Assembly: GCF_001638985.1 (NCBI RefSeq)
Contig: NW_017265142.1
Span: 1,294,572 to 1,358,571 of the forward strand
Reading direction: 5' to 3'
Source: Phycomyces blakesleeanus NRRL 1555(-)
Lineage: Eukaryota > Mucoromycota > Mucoromycetes > Mucorales > Phycomycetaceae
Length of the DNA: 64,000 nucleotides
The notes under the pieces were generated by a model. It saw only the letters and a list, made by a program, of their open reading frames with translations, did no database searches and was not told where the DNA came from. The position numbers were made by a program, and so were the translations under genes. Shown here piece by piece: positions 63,173 through 64,000 of the stretch. Numbering within the stretch: position 1 is the first letter of the stretch; every line of letters begins with the position of its first letter.

Positions 63173-64000
63173 ACACATGTTTTTAGCATGTTGCAAAATA
63201 TATAACACTAACATAATTTATAATATAAAAACAGGCAAAGAAGTATAATCAAATTAAAATAATATTGTAAATAAAAGATAATTTTATAATATATTGTTAT
63301 TAATAGAGAGGGTAGCTACTTATTTATTTTTGAATAAGTTTATGATAGTTATCTAAGTGAGGTTTTAATTAGTGGTATTCTGCATATCATATTTTAGATT
63401 GCTTTAAATTTATTTAATTGTTATTTATAAATGAGTTTAATTCTAATAGAAAAAATGTGATTTTTAACCTAATTTTAAATAAACTAAAAATAATACTATA
63501 TATAAGCATTATTTATATTATAAAACAGTACTTCATATTTATATGTTTTTAATAATCTAAGTTTTATAGGTAACACTCAGATATTTGATAAAAATAATAA
63601 TTTTCAAAAATTAATATTTTTTTGTATGGAGCCAGGAATAAAAAGCTCAGGATTTTATTAAAGATCTCTGATTGAATAGGAAAAGAGAAAATTAAAATAT
63701 TTATTTGTAAGGTTTTGTAGATTATATGATGTTTTTGGCTTTTAAATTTTATGGTTATTTTTGTTTTTATTTTGTTTTGTTTTTTAAAAAAATGAAGAAG
63801 TTATGGAGAGTCCAGCTCTAGTTCAGAGCAGAGACAAGAAATTGACTTGTGCACAGTGTGGAGCACCACAGAGGGAAGGAAAGGGACAGAGTTAAAGTGG
63901 AAAGACCAGTGGTGATCCCAAATAGCCAGGATAGTTAGGCCAAAGATGAAGAAAGCAGGGATCACAGGGTTAAGCGTGGGGGGGGGAAGACAAAGGATTA
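63173..64000. other. AT-rich DNA ending in a purine-rich block
   Basis: 63173-63780 is extremely AT-rich with no gene. From about 63800 the plus strand turns purine-rich and much less AT-rich. It encodes a 30-codon frame (63803-63895) containing TCAQCGAP, then ends near a G-run. This may be the edge of a gene or repeat that lies outside the window. Confidence 0.4.

Overview
This window is eukaryotic, AT-rich and intron-dense. It most likely comes from a fungus of the Mucoromycota (zygomycete) type. The evidence is compact protein genes with many 50-180 nt introns (mostly GT-AG, two apparent GC-AG), T/A-rich intergenic DNA with many microsatellites, and a protein set that is fungal: a CRH-type GH16 chitin/glucan transglycosylase, Red1, Utp16/Bud21, Qcr10, Paaf1/Rpn14, Ded1, UreD and an alpha-1,3-fucosyltransferase. 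The organism call is inference from gene content; no ribosomal marker is present.

Layout. 0-5.6 kb: one unrecognised two-exon gene (+) and an eight-exon CaMKK/Ssp1-like kinase (-). 7.2-10.3 kb: Red1-like C3H1 zinc-finger protein (-). 10.9-13 kb: a tiny candidate gene and a decayed Tc1/mariner transposase (-). 13.5-17.3 kb: mitochondrial ribosomal protein mL43 and CDC45 (both +), the latter with a cluster of G1/S promoter motifs. 17.3-21.2 kb: mostly empty. 21.2-22.8 kb: GT10 fucosyltransferase (-). 24-31.7 kb: dense block with PAAF1 (+), UTP16 (-), UreD (+) and a DHHC palmitoyltransferase (-). 32.2-33.6 kb: RhoGAP (+). 33.6-39.9 kb: sparse, with one small candidate gene. 39.9-49.5 kb: QCR10, CRH-type GH16, an anillin-like PH-domain protein and DED1 (all +). 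51.1-52.6 kb: amino-acid transporter (-). 52.6-64 kb: gene desert with low-complexity DNA, a decayed Fanzor (eukaryotic TnpB/OMEGA relative) gene at 58.4-60.3 kb, and one tRNA-Gln(CUG).

The host genes are unrelated housekeeping functions: DNA replication (CDC45), RNA elimination (Red1), rRNA processing (Utp16), translation initiation (Ded1), mitochondrial translation and respiration (mL43, Qcr10), proteasome assembly (Paaf1), cell wall and secretory pathway (GH16, GT10), and signalling or polarity (CaMKK-like kinase, RhoGAP, anillin-like protein, DHHC enzyme). Gene models were built by hand from reading frames and splice signals. Exon phases were checked to join in frame in every model; the weak junctions are named.

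The most noteworthy element is the Fanzor relic. It has recognisable RuvC motifs, a C-terminal zinc-ribbon-like region and a spliceosomal intron, but is interrupted by several stops and at least two frameshifts. It lies in the repeat-rich right-hand part of the window.
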